From the NCBI GenBank assembly GCA_047971485.1, contig JBKDZR010000017.1, forward strand, positions 1-57,774: a stretch of DNA of 57,774 nt, given 5' to 3'. The stretch is from JBKDZR01 sp047971485 (lineage in GTDB: Bacteria > Pseudomonadota > Alphaproteobacteria > Rhodobacterales > Rhodobacteraceae). Positions 9,030-17,659 of the stretch are shown one piece after another. Under the pieces are notes generated by a model that was given only the letters and a program-made list of their open reading frames with translations, was not told the DNA's origin and made no database searches. How positions within the stretch are numbered: the first letter of the stretch is position 1; the number at the start of each line of letters is the position of its first letter. A program made the translations under genes and the position numbers.

Positions 9030-10280
9030 ATGAAACTGGCCCGTCCCATCCTGCCCCTCGCTGAGGCCGCTGACTTGCCGCGCTGGCGGCAGCCTGAGGT
9101 TTTGCTTTACATCATGGCCGCCGCGTTGCCGATTTCTTTCGCGACATGGTCGGCCCTGCTGAACAATTTCGTCATTGAGGTCGCCGGCTTTGACGGATCC
9201 GATATCGGCTGGCTGCATTCGGTGCGCGAGATCCCCGGCTTTCTGGCCGTCGGGGTCATTTTCCTGATCATTGTCCTGCGGGAACAGGTGCTGGCGGTTC
9301 TGGCGCTGCTGATGCTGGGCATGGCCACAGCGGTCACCGCGTGGTTCCCGAGTTTCGGCGGTATCCTGGTGATCACCATGCTGTCCTCGATCGGGTTCCA
9401 TTATTATGAGACGGTGGCCCAGTCCTTGCAGTTGCAATGGCTGCCCAAGGAGCGTGCCCCCCAGGTGCTGGGCTGGATCGTGGCCGTGGGATCAGGGGCG
9501 TCCCTGATCGCTTATGGCCTGCTGGTGATGACCTGGCGGACCCTTGATCTGGACTATAACACCGTCTTCCTGATTGCCGGATTGACCACCACGGCCCTGG
9601 CATTGTGGTGCTATTTCGCCTTTCCGCAATTCGAGGCCCCGAACCCGCAGCTCAAGAAGATGGTGCTGCGCCGGCGCTATTGGCTGTATTATGCGCTGCA
9701 ATTCATGTCCGGGGCGCGGCGGCAGATCTTCGTCGTGTTCGCCGCTTTCATGATGGTGGAACATTTCGGCTTTGATGTGCATGAGGTCACGGCCCTGTTC
9801 CTGATCAACTTTCTGGCCAACATGCTGTTTGCGCCGCTGATGGGCCGGGCCCTGGGCAAGTTCGGCGAACGCAATGTGCTGGTCTTCGAATATATCGGCC
9901 TGATGATCGTGTTCCTGGCCTATGGCGGGATCTACTGGTTCGGCTGGGGCGTGGTGCTGGCTGCCATTCTGTATGTGGTGGACCATCTGCTTTTTGCGCT
10001 GGCCTTTGCACTGAAGACCTATTTCCAGAAGATCGCTGACCCCGGGGATATCGCGCCCACGGCTGCCGTGGCCTTTACCATCAACCATATCGCGGCGGTC
10101 TTCTTGCCGGCCGGGCTGGGGTATCTGTGGCTGGTCGCGCCCGAGGGGGTCTTCTTGCTGGCGGCGGTGATGGCGGGGGTCTCGTTGGCGCTGGCGCTGA
10201 TGGTGCCGCGCCATCCCGAAAAGGGCAATGAGACGATCTTTGCCCGGCTGCGCCCCCGTGCGCCGGCGGCGGCCGAATAG
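9030..10280 (+). CDS. MFS transporter
   Basis: Integral inner-membrane protein, 416 aa from the chosen start, with about 12 hydrophobic segments; examples are IMAAALPISFATWSALLNNFV near the N terminus and FLAVGVIFLIIVLREQVLAVLALLMLGMA after it. The central loop is basic (KKMVLRRRYW), as in MFS carriers between helices 6 and 7. I chose ATG 9030 (MKLARPILP) because the upstream extension to 8928 lacks membrane character; the ribosome-binding site is weak either way. Substrate unknown. The next gene, msrA, has its own ribosome-binding site and is probably independent. Confidence 0.8.
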   Translation: MKLARPILPLAEAADLPRWRQPEVLLYIMAAALPISFATWSALLNNFVIEVAGFDGSDIGWLHSVREIPGFLAVGVIFLIIVLREQVLAVLALLMLGMATAVTAWFPSFGGILVITMLSSIGFHYYETVAQSLQLQWLPKERAPQVLGWIVAVGSGASLIAYGLLVMTWRTLDLDYNTVFLIAGLTTTALALWCYFAFPQFEAPNPQLKKMVLRRRYWLYYALQFMSGARRQIFVVFAAFMMVEHFGFDVHEVTALFLINFLANMLFAPLMGRALGKFGERNVLVFEYIGLMIVFLAYGGIYWFGWGVVLAAILYVVDHLLFALAFALKTYFQKIADPGDIAPTAAVAFTINHIAAVFLPAGLGYLWLVAPEGVFLLAAVMAGVSLALALMVPRHPEKGNETIFARLRPRAPAAAE

Positions 10281-10340
10281 GGGCGGCTGTCAAATCGGCG
10301 TGGGGGACATATATTGGGATCTGTCACACAGGAGCCGCCG

Positions 10341-10982
10341 ATGTTGTCCTTCATGACCAGAAAAGTTCAAATGATCCCCGAGGCCGAGGCGCTGCCCGGG
10401 CGCGCCACGCCGCTTGCTACCGCCGAGACCCACTATCTGTCGGGCATTCCGCTGAAATCGCCGGTCCCCGAAGGGATGGCCGAGGCGATCCTTGCCATGG
10501 GCTGTTTCTGGGGGGTGGAACGGATCCTCTGGCAGGTGCCCGGGGTCTGGCTGAGCATGGTCGGCTATGCCGGCGGTTTCACCCCCAACCCGACCTATGA
10601 AGAGGTCTGTTCCGGCCGGACCGGCCATACCGAGGTGGTCCGCGTTCTCTTTGATCCGGCGCGGTTGGCCTATGACGATCTGCTGCGGGTGTTCTGGGAA
10701 AACCACGATCCGACCCAAGGCATGCGCCAGGGCAACGACATTGGCACCCAGTATCGCAGTGCAATCTATACCTATGGCCCGGATCAGCAGGCTGCCGCCC
10801 TGGCCGGCCGCGATGACATGACGCCGCGCTTTCAGGCCGCCGGTTTTCCGGCCCCCACCACCGAAATCCGCCCGGCGCCGGTGTTCTATTATGCGGAAGG
10901 ATATCATCAGCAATACCTGGCCAAGAACCCGGCCGGCTATTGCGGGATTGGGGGCACGGGGGTGACCTGTCCGGCCCCATGA
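10341..10982 (+). CDS. msrA: Peptide-methionine (S)-S-oxide reductase MsrA
   Basis: 213-aa enzyme that reduces methionine-S-sulfoxide in proteins. The catalytic motif is GCFWG, with the nucleophile Cys55. The downstream conserved blocks GYAGGFTPNPTYEEVCSG, HTEVVRV, FWENHDPTQGMRQGND and GTQYRSAIY are all present, and a resolving Cys lies in GYCGIGG near the C terminus. It resembles the long enterobacterial form, with an N-terminal extension containing ALPGRATPL. ATG 10341 is chosen because AGGAG sits 6 nt before it. Confidence 0.96.
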   Translation: MLSFMTRKVQMIPEAEALPGRATPLATAETHYLSGIPLKSPVPEGMAEAILAMGCFWGVERILWQVPGVWLSMVGYAGGFTPNPTYEEVCSGRTGHTEVVRVLFDPARLAYDDLLRVFWENHDPTQGMRQGNDIGTQYRSAIYTYGPDQQAAALAGRDDMTPRFQAAGFPAPTTEIRPAPVFYYAEGYHQQYLAKNPAGYCGIGGTGVTCPAP

Positions 10983-11059
10983 CCGCTTGCACCTGACGCG
11001 GGGCCGGGCATAAGGGCGGGGGGGCATTCCCCACCGTTTCGACCGAGAGAGAGCCGCCG

Positions 11060-11932
11060 ATGCCAACCTGGACCGCACTGACCACCCTGCCGGGGCGCGC
11101 GCCCGCCGAAGCCCTGGGCGAGGCGCTGGAGGGGCTTGAGCCCGAACCCATCGGTGTCGGCGTTTTCGAGATCGAGGACGGATCCGGCCTGTGGGAGGTG
11201 GGGGGCTATTTCACCGATACCCCCGATGATGTGGCCCTGGCCCTTCTGGCTGCCGCCTATGGTGCGAAACCCTTCACCGTTTCCGAACTGCCCGAGGCCG
11301 ATTGGGTCGCCAAGGTCCGCCGTGATCTGGTCCCGGTCGAGGCCGGGCGTTTCTTTGTCTATGGCAGCCATGATGCCGACAAGTTGCCGGCGGATCGGGT
11401 GGGCCTGCTAATCGAGGCCTCCATGGCCTTTGGCACCGGGCACCATGGCACCACCCAGGGCTGCCTTTTGGCACTGGACCGGCTGGCCCGCGATGGGGTG
11501 GCGGTCAAGACCGCGATTGATGTGGGATGCGGCACGGCGGTGCTGGCCATGGCGGCCGCGCATCTCTGGCCGATCCGGGTCATTGCCAGCGATATTGACG
11601 CGGTGGCCGTTGAGGTTGCCCTGGCCAATGTCAAGGTGAACGGCATGGAAGGGCGGGTCGACTGCATCACCGCCCCCGGGCTGGAGGATCCGCAGATCGC
11701 CGGGGCCGGGCCCTTCGATCTGATCGTGGCCAATATCCTGAAGGCGCCGCTGATCGGTCTGGCCCCGGATTTCGCCGGGGCGTGCCGGGCCGGTGGTCAC
11801 GCAGTTCTGTCGGGGCTGCTGAACCGTCAGGCCGATGAAGTGGTGGCCGCCTATCACGCCGCCGGTTTCGATGAACTGCGCCGCGAGGTGCTGGGCGACT
11901 GGACCACTCTGACCCTGACCCGGCGCGGCTGA
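11060..11932 (+). CDS. prmA: Ribosomal protein L11 methyltransferase
   Basis: 290-aa SAM-dependent methyltransferase that trimethylates ribosomal protein L11. The SAM-binding motif is DVGCGTAVLAMAAAHLW, followed by the acidic motif ASDIDAVAVEVALANVKVN and the post-motif FDLIVANILKAPL. The preceding FGTGHHGTTQGCLLAL segment is diagnostic for PrmA. The purine-rich GAGAGAGAG leader acts as ribosome-binding site. The gene is convergent with the DUF1127 gene, with only 22 nt between stops. Confidence 0.95.
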   Translation: MPTWTALTTLPGRAPAEALGEALEGLEPEPIGVGVFEIEDGSGLWEVGGYFTDTPDDVALALLAAAYGAKPFTVSELPEADWVAKVRRDLVPVEAGRFFVYGSHDADKLPADRVGLLIEASMAFGTGHHGTTQGCLLALDRLARDGVAVKTAIDVGCGTAVLAMAAAHLWPIRVIASDIDAVAVEVALANVKVNGMEGRVDCITAPGLEDPQIAGAGPFDLIVANILKAPLIGLAPDFAGACRAGGHAVLSGLLNRQADEVVAAYHAAGFDELRREVLGDWTTLTLTRRG

Positions 11933-11954
11933 GCCACGCGCCGGGGCGGTGCGT

Positions 11955-12155
11955 TTAGCGGGTCAGACGGCGCGAAACGGCGTCGATCTCGTCCCGGCGC
12001 AGGCCGATATCCTTCAGTTCCCAATCGGTCAGCTGGTTCAGCTGTTTGCGGGTCTGGTGCCCGGCATACCACGTGGACAGGGCGTGCCGCAGGCGGCCAA
12101 AAAGGCCGGGAAAGGTCGGTGTGGATGCGGGCAGCGTTTGATCGTAAGAGGCCAT
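11955..12155 (-). CDS. DUF1127 (YjiS-like) small protein
   Basis: 66-aa basic protein. The C-terminal half, TRKQLNQLTDWELKDIGLRR, is the DUF1127 signature (L-x-L-x-D-x-x-L-x-D-I-G-L). The N-terminal part FGRLRHALSTWY is amphipathic. Family members are small proteins linked in alphaproteobacteria to RNA turnover and to phosphate or stress responses, but their mechanism is unsettled. GGAG lies 8 nt before the ATG. It is divergent from ruvC across 219 nt. Confidence 0.85.
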   Translation of the reverse strand: MASYDQTLPASTPTFPGLFGRLRHALSTWYAGHQTRKQLNQLTDWELKDIGLRRDEIDAVSRRLTR

Positions 12156-12374
12156 TACTCTTGCTCCGAAATCGTCATGTACTGGGTTGTGTGTTGCTAA
12201 AACTCAGCTATGGCGTTGCCGGATTGGCAACAACCAAAAATCCCGCAAAGCCGCCTTGCGCCGGATGCATGATGACGTTGGGTCGTTGTTTCCGTTTGGT
12301 TCATGTTCACCTTTCGTGCTAGGGGTCCGAAAACGCCGGAACCGGCAATACTCCGAGGCAAAGGCAGGTTTGGA
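12156..12374. promoter_or_regulatory. DUF1127/ruvC divergent intergenic region
   Basis: 219 nt that must contain the start signals of the DUF1127 gene (leftward) and the ruv operon (rightward). A perfect 6-bp inverted repeat with a 5-nt spacer (GTTGCC-GGATT-GGCAAC, 12215-12231) is the main structure; its role is unknown. No convincing pair of promoter hexamers stands out for either gene. A canonical alphaproteobacterial SOS box (GTTC-N7-GTTC) was not found. Confidence 0.4.
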
Positions 12375-12887
12375 ATGCGGATAATGGGAATCGACCCGGG
12401 GCTGCGGCGGATGGGCTGGGGCGTTATCTCGGTGGCGGGCAGCCGGATCACCCATGTGGCCAACGGCACCTGCCTGTCCGGCGAAGGCGCGTTGGCGGAT
12501 CGTCTGTGTCGTCTGCATGCTGCCCTGACCGAGGTTCTCACCTGCCACGCCCCCACCCATGCCGCTGTTGAACAGACCTTCGTCAACCGCGATCCGGCGG
12601 GCACGCTGAAGCTGGGGCAGGCCCGTGGTATTGCCCTGCTGGTGCCGGCGCAGGCGGGGTTGCCCATCGGGGAATATGCGCCCAATGCGGTGAAAAAGGC
12701 GGTGGTTGGGGTTGGTCATGCCGAAAAGCGGCAGATCGGTCATATGATCGGGCTGCACTTTCCCGGGGTCGCAGTGGATGGGCCCGATGCCTGTGATGCG
12801 CTGGCGGTGGCGCTGTGCCATGCCCATCATCTGCAATCGGCCGGCCGGCTGGCGGCGGCGGTGGCCAAGGCGGAGATACGGGCATGA
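12375..12887 (+). CDS. ruvC: Holliday junction endonuclease RuvC
   Basis: 170-aa junction-resolving nuclease of recombinational repair. The catalytic acidic residues are visible in RIMGIDPGLRRMGWG (first Asp), AVEQTFVNRDP (Glu) and the C-terminal DACDALAVALCHAH (Asp pair). Start ATG 12375 gives the canonical MRIMGIDPG N terminus; an in-frame ATG at 12303 would add 24 unrelated residues. Its stop overlaps the ruvA start (ATGA). Confidence 0.95.
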   Translation: MRIMGIDPGLRRMGWGVISVAGSRITHVANGTCLSGEGALADRLCRLHAALTEVLTCHAPTHAAVEQTFVNRDPAGTLKLGQARGIALLVPAQAGLPIGEYAPNAVKKAVVGVGHAEKRQIGHMIGLHFPGVAVDGPDACDALAVALCHAHHLQSAGRLAAAVAKAEIRA

Positions 12888-13549
12888 TCGGGCGTCTGAC
12901 CGGGCAACTGGCCCATCGTGGTATGGATCATGTGATGATCGATGTCGGTGGCGTCGGCTATCTGGTCTATTGCTCGGAGCGAACGCTGGCCGGATTGCCG
13001 GCGCAGGGATCCATTGTGCGGCTCTATACCGATCTGCTCGTGCGTGAGGATCTGCTGCAGCTTTTCGGCTTTGAAACCATGACCGAGAAGGAATGGTACC
13101 GCCTGCTCTGCACGGTGCAGGGGGTGGGCGCCAAGGCGGCACTGGCCATTCTGGGAACACTCGGGCCCGAAGGGGTCAGCCGGGCCATTGCGCTGGGGGA
13201 TTCGGCGGCGATCCGGGCGGCGCCTGGTGTCGGCCCGAAAATCGCCCAGCGGGTGGCCAATGAGCTGCGCGACAAGGCGCCTTCGGTCATGGCCATGGCG
13301 GCGGAACCGGTGGTTCTGGAACCCGTCGGCGCTGCGCCCCCGCCTGTCGCCCCGGCTGAGGCCCCGGCCCCAGCCGCGCCGCGCCCCAGCGCGGCAGCCC
13401 AGTCCGAAGCCCTGTCTGCCCTGACCAATCTGGGCTATGCTCCACCCGAGGCCGCCGCCGCTGTGGCTCAGGCTGCCAGCGATACCCCCGAGGCGGCGAC
13501 CGAGGCACTGATCCGCGCGGCCCTGCGCCTGCTGGCCCCAAAGGACTAG
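12884..13549 (+). CDS. ruvA: Holliday junction DNA helicase subunit RuvA
   Basis: 221-aa branch-migration subunit that binds the four-way junction. The N-terminal OB fold begins MIGRLTGQLAHRG. Two helix-hairpin-helix motifs follow (LLCTVQGVGAKAALAIL and AAPGVGPKIAQRVANEL). The C-terminal RuvB-contacting domain is LTNLGYAPPEAAAAV. Between domains II and III is an unusually Pro/Ala-rich linker (about residues 145-175), longer than in E. coli RuvA. Translationally coupled to ruvC. Confidence 0.95.
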   Translation: MIGRLTGQLAHRGMDHVMIDVGGVGYLVYCSERTLAGLPAQGSIVRLYTDLLVREDLLQLFGFETMTEKEWYRLLCTVQGVGAKAALAILGTLGPEGVSRAIALGDSAAIRAAPGVGPKIAQRVANELRDKAPSVMAMAAEPVVLEPVGAAPPPVAPAEAPAPAAPRPSAAAQSEALSALTNLGYAPPEAAAAVAQAASDTPEAATEALIRAALRLLAPKD

Positions 13550-13553
13550 GCCG

Positions 13554-14591
13554 ATGCCCGACACCCAGCCCGATCCTGTTCTGCGCCCCGATCCTCAGCC
13601 CGAGGACCGCGACCGCGCGCTGCGCCCGCAAAACCTGTCCGAGTTTATCGGTCAGGCTGAGGCGCGGGCCAATCTGGCGGTCTTCATCGCTTCGGCCCGG
13701 CAGCGCGGCGAGGCCATGGACCACACCCTGTTTCACGGTCCCCCCGGTCTGGGCAAGACGACGCTGGCGCAGATCATCGCGCGGGAACTGGGGGTGAATT
13801 TCCGCATGACCTCGGGGCCGGTTCTGGCCAAGGCCGGGGATCTGGCGGCGATCCTGACCAATCTGGAGGCCCGCGACGTCCTGTTCATCGACGAGATCCA
13901 CCGCCTCAGCCCGGTAGTGGAAGAGGTGCTTTATCCCGCGATGGAGGATTACGAGCTGGATCTGGTGATCGGCGAAGGCCCGGCCGCGCGCACCGTGCGG
14001 ATTGAGCTGCAGCCCTTCACCCTGATCGGCGCCACGACCCGGCTGGGCCTGTTGACCACCCCCCTGCGCGACCGGTTCGGCATCCCGACCCGGCTGCAAT
14101 TCTATTCCGTCGAGGAACTGCATGAGATCGTCGCCCGGGGCGCGCGGCTGATGGGGATCCCGGCCGATGCCGATGGGGCACGGGAAATCGCCCGGCGCGC
14201 GCGCGGCACGCCACGGATTGCCGGGCGGCTTTTGCGCCGGGTGGTGGATTTCGCGCTGGTCGAAGGCGATGGCCGGCTGACCCGTGCCATTGCCGACAGC
14301 GCGCTGACCCGGTTGGGGGTGGATCGGCTGGGGTTGGACGGGGCGGACCGGCGTTATTTGGGCCTGATCGCCGATCACTATGGCGGTGGCCCGGTCGGGA
14401 TTGAAACGCTGTCGGCGGCGCTGTCGGAAAGCCGCGATGCGCTGGAAGAGGTGATCGAACCCTACCTGCTGCAACAGGGGTTGATCCAGCGCACCCCGCG
14501 CGGCCGGATGCTGGCCCGGCGCGCCTGGCAACATCTGGGGCTGGAGGCGCCCCATCCCCCCGATCAGGGCAGCCTGTTCGAGGGGGGTTAA
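13554..14591 (+). CDS. ruvB: Holliday junction DNA helicase ATPase RuvB
   Basis: 345-aa AAA+ motor that drives branch migration with RuvA. Walker A is GPPGLGKTT, Walker B is VLFIDEIHRLSP, sensor 1 is IGATTRLGLLT, and an arginine finger is expected in PLRDRFGI. The C-terminal winged helix contains YLLQQGLIQRTPRGR. It begins 4 nt after the ruvA stop, completing ruvCAB. Confidence 0.97.
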   Translation: MPDTQPDPVLRPDPQPEDRDRALRPQNLSEFIGQAEARANLAVFIASARQRGEAMDHTLFHGPPGLGKTTLAQIIARELGVNFRMTSGPVLAKAGDLAAILTNLEARDVLFIDEIHRLSPVVEEVLYPAMEDYELDLVIGEGPAARTVRIELQPFTLIGATTRLGLLTTPLRDRFGIPTRLQFYSVEELHEIVARGARLMGIPADADGAREIARRARGTPRIAGRLLRRVVDFALVEGDGRLTRAIADSALTRLGVDRLGLDGADRRYLGLIADHYGGGPVGIETLSAALSESRDALEEVIEPYLLQQGLIQRTPRGRMLARRAWQHLGLEAPHPPDQGSLFEGG

Positions 14592-14792
14592 GCAGGGTTT
14601 CACAAAAGCGGTTACCGGTTTTGGAGTGAAAATCCTGTAAAGCAAGGAAAACAGCAGGCCTTCGTGGGCGAAGCCGCGAATATCTGCTTGGTATCAGGCA
14701 TTTCGGCTGTCCGTCCGGTTTCTGACCCGAAGTCAGAGCGGACCTTCGTTCAAAGAGCGGTGAAAGCCGGGTCTGAGGCCATTCTGTCCCTG
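14592..14792. other. ruvB downstream intergenic region
   Basis: About 200 nt with no credible gene, locally less GC-rich than the flanks (tracts such as AAAGCAAGGAAAACAGCAG). No strong terminator hairpin was seen. The segment runs directly into dispersed repeat copy B. Confidence 0.4.
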
Positions 14793-15012
14793 CCCCTTCC
14801 CGGCGCGGAATCAAGCCCGTAGGGCGCCGCGCCAGCGCCGGACCGGCCCACCGGTCTGGCGCTTTGGCTGAAGGCAGCGCAAAGCTGAAAGGTCGCGCTA
14901 CCACGGCTATCATAAATCGCGTAGCGGGTGGGTTGGATGCGCCAGCCCCCGGTCCGGCGCTGGCGTGGCTGACTCTGCTGCATCAATGGCCGCTTTGTCT
15001 ACAAAGTCACCC
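14793..15012 (+). repeat. Dispersed intergenic repeat, copy B
   Basis: Shares with copies A and D the exact 20-nt block at 14844-14863. Shares with copy A an 11-nt block (14897-14907) and a 16-nt block (14936-14951) in the same order and spacing. Segment 14865-14879 is related to the 15-nt block common to copies C and D (13 of 15 positions). It is more diverged from A and D than they are from each other. It occupies the gap between ruvB and holC; boundaries are estimates. From 15013 to 15099 I see nothing recognisable. Confidence 0.72.
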
Positions 15013-15099
15013 TTATGGCGGTTGGGATTGCGCGAGTGACAGCCTTCAACCCGATTCTGTGCAAGGGCTGCGCCATCAATGCGGAAAACCCATTGCGTT

Positions 15100-15552
15100 T
15101 CAGGCCTTGCGCCCCCACCGCCCGTCTTCCTGCGACCAGTATTCCGCCTCGGCCCCGGCCGCTTTCAGGGCCTTCCATTGCTGGCGCGCCCGGACCAGCG
15201 ACGGACCATCGCCGCCATCGAACAGCAGAAAAGTCCGGTCCAGAGCGGCCACTTCATCGGGGACGACCTCAGCCCCATCAATGGCCATCACGCACCGCGT
15301 GTCCGCCGCCACCGTCTCAGCCGTGGTCAGCAGCACAGGTTGCCGGGCGTCATGTGCGCCCCCGGCCAGACCATGGGGCAGAAACTCGGCATCGTCGATC
15401 AGCCACAGCTTTTCGTCCAGCCAGCTCAGCCGCGCCGGATCCGTTCCCCGCACCTCAACCCGCAGCCCGGCATCCAGCGCCCGGCGCAGCAGTTGCGCCA
15501 GCGCCCGTTCCACCGGATCGCGGGTCAGGTGATAGAAGCGGACGGCGCCCAT
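15100..15552 (-). CDS. holC: DNA polymerase III subunit chi
   Basis: 150-aa clamp-loader-associated subunit that links the polymerase III holoenzyme to single-strand-binding protein. The opening AVRFYHLTRDPVERALAQLL, the central ARLSWLDEKLWLIDDAEFLPHG and the late TFLLFDGGDG match the HolC fold. It starts within the pepA stop codon (TGATG, 1-nt overlap), the common pepA-holC arrangement, so it is probably translated by coupling from pepA. Confidence 0.92.
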   Translation of the reverse strand: MGAVRFYHLTRDPVERALAQLLRRALDAGLRVEVRGTDPARLSWLDEKLWLIDDAEFLPHGLAGGAHDARQPVLLTTAETVAADTRCVMAIDGAEVVPDEVAALDRTFLLFDGGDGPSLVRARQQWKALKAAGAEAEYWSQEDGRWGRKA

Positions 15553-17018
15553 CAGCCCTGGTAACGATCGCGGATCAGCCGATCCAGCGCCAGCACCCCC
15601 CAGCCCGAGGCCCCTTTCGGCGCATAGGGGCTGTCGGATCCGGTGCTGGCCACCCCGGCGATATCCAGATGGATCCAGGGCGTGCCTTCACGCACGAAAC
15701 GTTGCAGGAACTGGGCGGCCACGGCCGATCCGGCCGAGCGATCCCCGACATTCTTGAAATCGGCAATCCGGCTTTTCAGTTGCTCGTCATAGGCGGGATC
15801 CAGGGGCAGACGCCAAGCCCCCTCCCCCTCGGCCCTGGCTGCGGCCAGGAAGGCCTCGGCGAAGGCATCCTCATTGGCGAAAACCCCGGCCTTTTCATGC
15901 CCCAGCGCGATGATCACCGCCCCGGTCAGCGTGGCCATGTCGATCATCGCAGCGGGCTGAAACCGATCCTGCGCGTACCACATGACATCGCCCAGAACGA
16001 GCCGCCCCTCGGCATCGGTATTGATCACCTCGACCGTATCGCCCTTCATCGAGGTCACCACATCACCGGGCCGGGTGGCCCGCCCATCAGGCATGTTTTC
16101 CACCAGACCGACCAGCCCCACGACATTGGCCGGTGCCTTGCGCAGGGCCAGGGTTTTCATCACGCCCGCCACGGTGCCGGCCCCGCCCATATCCATGGTC
16201 ATGGCCTCCATGCCGGCAGCGGGCTTGATGCTGATGCCGCCGGTGTCAAAGACCACGCCCTTGCCGACCAGCGCCAGAGGGGCCTCATCGCCGCCGCCGC
16301 TCCAGCGCATCACCACCACCTTCGAGGGGCTTTCGGATCCCTGCCCCACCGACAGCAGCATGCCCATGCCCAGTTCGGCCAGCCGATCCTCATCGAGCAC
16401 CTCAACCTCGACCCCCAGATCGCTCAGGGTCGAAAGACGCCGGGCGAATTCTGTTGTGGTCAGCACGTTGGCCGGTTCATTGATCAGATCGCGGGTGAAG
16501 AACACGCCCTCGGCCAGCGCATTGATCCCGGCGGCATCCAGCTTGTCCCAGTTCGAGGCCATCACCGTCACGGGCGCGGGGGCCTGTTCCGGTTTCGGGT
16601 CGGTCTTGTGATCGGTGAAGTCATAGGCGCGCAGGACAATCCCCAGCGTCAGATCGGCAACCCGCTGAAAAGATCCGGCCAGCACCGTCAACGCCGCCTG
16701 CCCCCGTGCTGCGCCGATGGCCACGCCAGCCTTGCGCGCGACATCCACCGGGGCCCGCCGATCCAGTTTGACCACCTGCAGCGCATCGGCCGCCATGCCC
16801 GCAGGGTGGGACAGATCATGGGCCCCGCCGGGCTTGAGATCGGCAAAGGCCTTGGAGGCGGCAAAGCGTTCCAGCGCCCCCCGCGTCAGCCGATTCATCC
16901 GCCGGCCAGCCTGATCCAGTTTACCCTCGGGCGAGACCAGCACCACCACCCGGCCAGGCAGGCCCGCCAGATCGTCAAGTTTTACCGGGTCAAACCGGAT
17001 CGGAAGGGGGGTGGTCAT
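15552..17018 (-). CDS. pepA: Leucyl aminopeptidase (M17 family)
   Basis: 488-aa cytosolic metallo-aminopeptidase that removes N-terminal residues from peptides. The M17 signature NTDAEGRL is present, with metal-binding and catalytic neighbours in ALVGKGVVFDTGGISIKP and MDMGGAGTVAGV. The N-terminal half is the variable domain. An AGGAGA ribosome-binding site lies 7 nt upstream of the ATG at 17018. It follows the Rrf2 gene by 74 nt on the same strand, and both may be transcribed together. Confidence 0.95.
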   Translation of the reverse strand: MTTPLPIRFDPVKLDDLAGLPGRVVVLVSPEGKLDQAGRRMNRLTRGALERFAASKAFADLKPGGAHDLSHPAGMAADALQVVKLDRRAPVDVARKAGVAIGAARGQAALTVLAGSFQRVADLTLGIVLRAYDFTDHKTDPKPEQAPAPVTVMASNWDKLDAAGINALAEGVFFTRDLINEPANVLTTTEFARRLSTLSDLGVEVEVLDEDRLAELGMGMLLSVGQGSESPSKVVVMRWSGGGDEAPLALVGKGVVFDTGGISIKPAAGMEAMTMDMGGAGTVAGVMKTLALRKAPANVVGLVGLVENMPDGRATRPGDVVTSMKGDTVEVINTDAEGRLVLGDVMWYAQDRFQPAAMIDMATLTGAVIIALGHEKAGVFANEDAFAEAFLAAARAEGEGAWRLPLDPAYDEQLKSRIADFKNVGDRSAGSAVAAQFLQRFVREGTPWIHLDIAGVASTGSDSPYAPKGASGWGVLALDRLIRDRYQG

Positions 17019-17092
17019 CGCATCTCTCCTGTGGCCATTGGGGAATACCTAGCCAGAGCCGCCCGCAATGGCCAGATGCGGATTGCCCGGTG

Positions 17093-17587
17093 TCAGCGCA
17101 GTGCCCCGGTCCGGGCCAGCCAGTCGCGGGTTGCTTCGGCCACACCGGGTACCGGATCGGCGGCAACCGAAACCATCAGATCCGCCAGGCTGGTCCCCGC
17201 CAGAACCTGACGCCAGGCGGCATCGGCCCGGGCCATGACACCGGCAATCTTGCACGGAGTCCTGTAATGACGGGCCTGGGCCGCACAGGGGCCGTTCTGA
17301 CGGATCCCCGTACACTGAAAGAACCCGCCCCCGCCCTCAATCGCATCAACGATATCCAGCATGGTGATCTTATCCGGTGGGCGCGCCAACAGCAGGCCCC
17401 CCGCACGGCCCTCGACGGAACGCACCAGCCCGGCCGTGGCCAAACGCCCCATCACCTTGGCCAGATAGGCGGATTTCAGACCGTGATATTCGGCCAGATG
17501 GCGCGCAGGTATCCGGCGGCCTTCGGGCAGCATGGACAGGGCCAGACAGGCATGCAAGCCCCACTCGACAGTTTCGGGAAGGCGCAT
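17093..17587 (-). CDS. Rrf2-family transcriptional regulator
   Basis: 164-aa winged-helix regulator. The N-terminal MRLPETVEWGLHACLALSML and the recognition region RHLAEYHGLKSAYLAKVMGRL followed by VEGRAGGLLLARP are Rrf2-like. Three cysteines (C92, C101, C112; spacing C-X8-C-X10-C) lie where IscR, NsrR and RsrR ligate an iron-sulfur cluster. The spacing differs from the CX5CX5C of NsrR, so cluster binding is plausible but unproven. It is divergent from the GyrI-like gene, and its own -10 region lies inside an inverted repeat, suggesting autoregulation. Start ATG 17587 fits the family; the longer open frame upstream has no homologous character. Confidence 0.88.
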   Translation of the reverse strand: MRLPETVEWGLHACLALSMLPEGRRIPARHLAEYHGLKSAYLAKVMGRLATAGLVRSVEGRAGGLLLARPPDKITMLDIVDAIEGGGGFFQCTGIRQNGPCAAQARHYRTPCKIAGVMARADAAWRQVLAGTSLADLMVSVAADPVPGVAEATRDWLARTGALR

Positions 17588-17607
17588 TATATACTCCGAT
17601 ATCTGTT

Positions 17608-17642
17608 GGTGTAGTTTAAGCACACCCCCATGATCCTGACAA
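17608..17642 (-). promoter_or_regulatory. Promoter and candidate operator of the Rrf2 gene
   Basis: On the minus strand, -35 TTGTCA (17637-17642) and -10 TTAAAC (17614-17619) are separated by exactly 17 nt. The inverted repeat GGTGT-N9-ACACC (17608-17626) brackets the -10. A repressor bound there would block this promoter and the start region of the divergent GyrI-like gene. Assignment to the Rrf2 protein is inference from position. Confidence 0.5.
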
Positions 17643-17659
17643 GAAAAGGCCCCTTCCAT

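Noticed and set aside
12299..12308. GTTC-N2-GTTC before ruvC as a possible LexA (SOS) box
   Set aside because: The alphaproteobacterial box requires a 7-nt spacer; the spacing here is 2 nt.
14864..15532. Long plus-strand frame running through repeat copy B and over holC
   Set aside because: It is antisense to holC, whose protein is clearly recognisable; the frame is a by-product of GC-rich codon bias.
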